Origin: Firmicutes bacterium UBA4996 | GTDB taxonomy: Bacteria > Bacillota > Limnochordia > Darwinibacteriales > Darwinibacteriaceae | Length of the DNA: 22,175 bases | Assembly: GCA_002396805.1 (NCBI GenBank) | Contig: DGYW01000072.1 | Span: 2,013-24,187 of the forward strand | Direction: 5' to 3' | Shown: one piece after another, positions 22,167 to 22,175 of the stretch | Position numbering within the stretch: position 1 is the stretch's first letter | Layout: each line of letters begins with the position of its first letter | Translations under genes and position numbers: made by a program | Notes under the pieces: model-generated | The model's input: the letters and a program-made list of their open reading frames with translations, nothing else | Databases searched by the model: none | Told to the model about the DNA's origin: nothing

Positions 22167-22175
22167 AAATAAAAA

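Noticed and set aside
1..22175. CRISPR array, defence island or integrated mobile element associated with the DUF1874 gene
   Set aside because: No regularly spaced repeats, cas, toxin, integrase or transposase sequences were seen, and neighbouring genes are ordinary metabolic genes.

Overview
The window is a gene-dense stretch of bacterial chromosome with 20 protein genes on both strands. No intergenic gap exceeds about 150 bases. I see no rRNA or tRNA genes, insertion sequences, phage genes, cas genes or CRISPR arrays. The gene set points to a Bacillota-type (Firmicutes) organism: a NiaR repressor paired with a NiaX-type niacin transporter, a YpsC-type rRNA methyltransferase, a type II dehydroquinase, an MBL/beta-CASP nuclease, strong Shine-Dalgarno sites, and several GTG starts. 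The ABC solute-binding protein has an ordinary signal peptide with no clear lipobox, which is compatible with a two-membrane (diderm) Bacillota lineage. That lineage guess is weak. Names rest on motifs read by eye, with no database search.

Layout. (1) 1-1859, plus: end of aroE, then aroQ, then a fused chorismate mutase-shikimate kinase, overlapping in a shikimate/aromatic amino acid operon. (2) 1824-5590, minus: a carbohydrate or glycerophosphodiester ABC uptake operon (permease, permease, UgpB-like binding protein) ending in a GmhB-type HAD phosphatase; there is no ATPase gene. (3) 5738-10989, plus, divergent from the transporter: aldose 1-epimerase, a 710-residue beta-CASP metallo-beta-lactamase protein carrying a degenerate serine-beta-lactamase-like domain at its C-terminus, and a subtilisin-family lipoprotein. 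(4) 10986-12155, minus: rmuC. (5) 12275-13402, plus: aldo/keto reductase with two 4Fe-4S motifs. (6) 13384-14520: divergent niaX and niaR around a near-perfect 26-bp palindrome, the likely NiaR operator. (7) 14524-15033, minus: DJ-1/PfpI protein. (8) 15111-17049, plus: uridine kinase, a DUF1874 protein (the fold family of the AcrIII-1/Crn2 ring nucleases), and an EamA transporter. (9) 17150-20827, plus: aminotransferase, glycerate 2-kinase and a GntP-type permease, closed by a bidirectional terminator. (10) 20876-22018, minus: THUMP-domain rRNA methyltransferase with a clear extended -10 promoter. (11) 22043-22175: a non-coding edge with TGCAAC repeats.

Most gene groups are small metabolic modules: shikimate pathway, sugar uptake and epimerisation, niacin uptake under NiaR, and glycerate uptake and phosphorylation. 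The two most unusual items are the fusion of two unrelated beta-lactamase folds at 6801-8933 and the DUF1874 gene at 15762-16142, which sits in a housekeeping operon rather than in a virus, plasmid or CRISPR locus.
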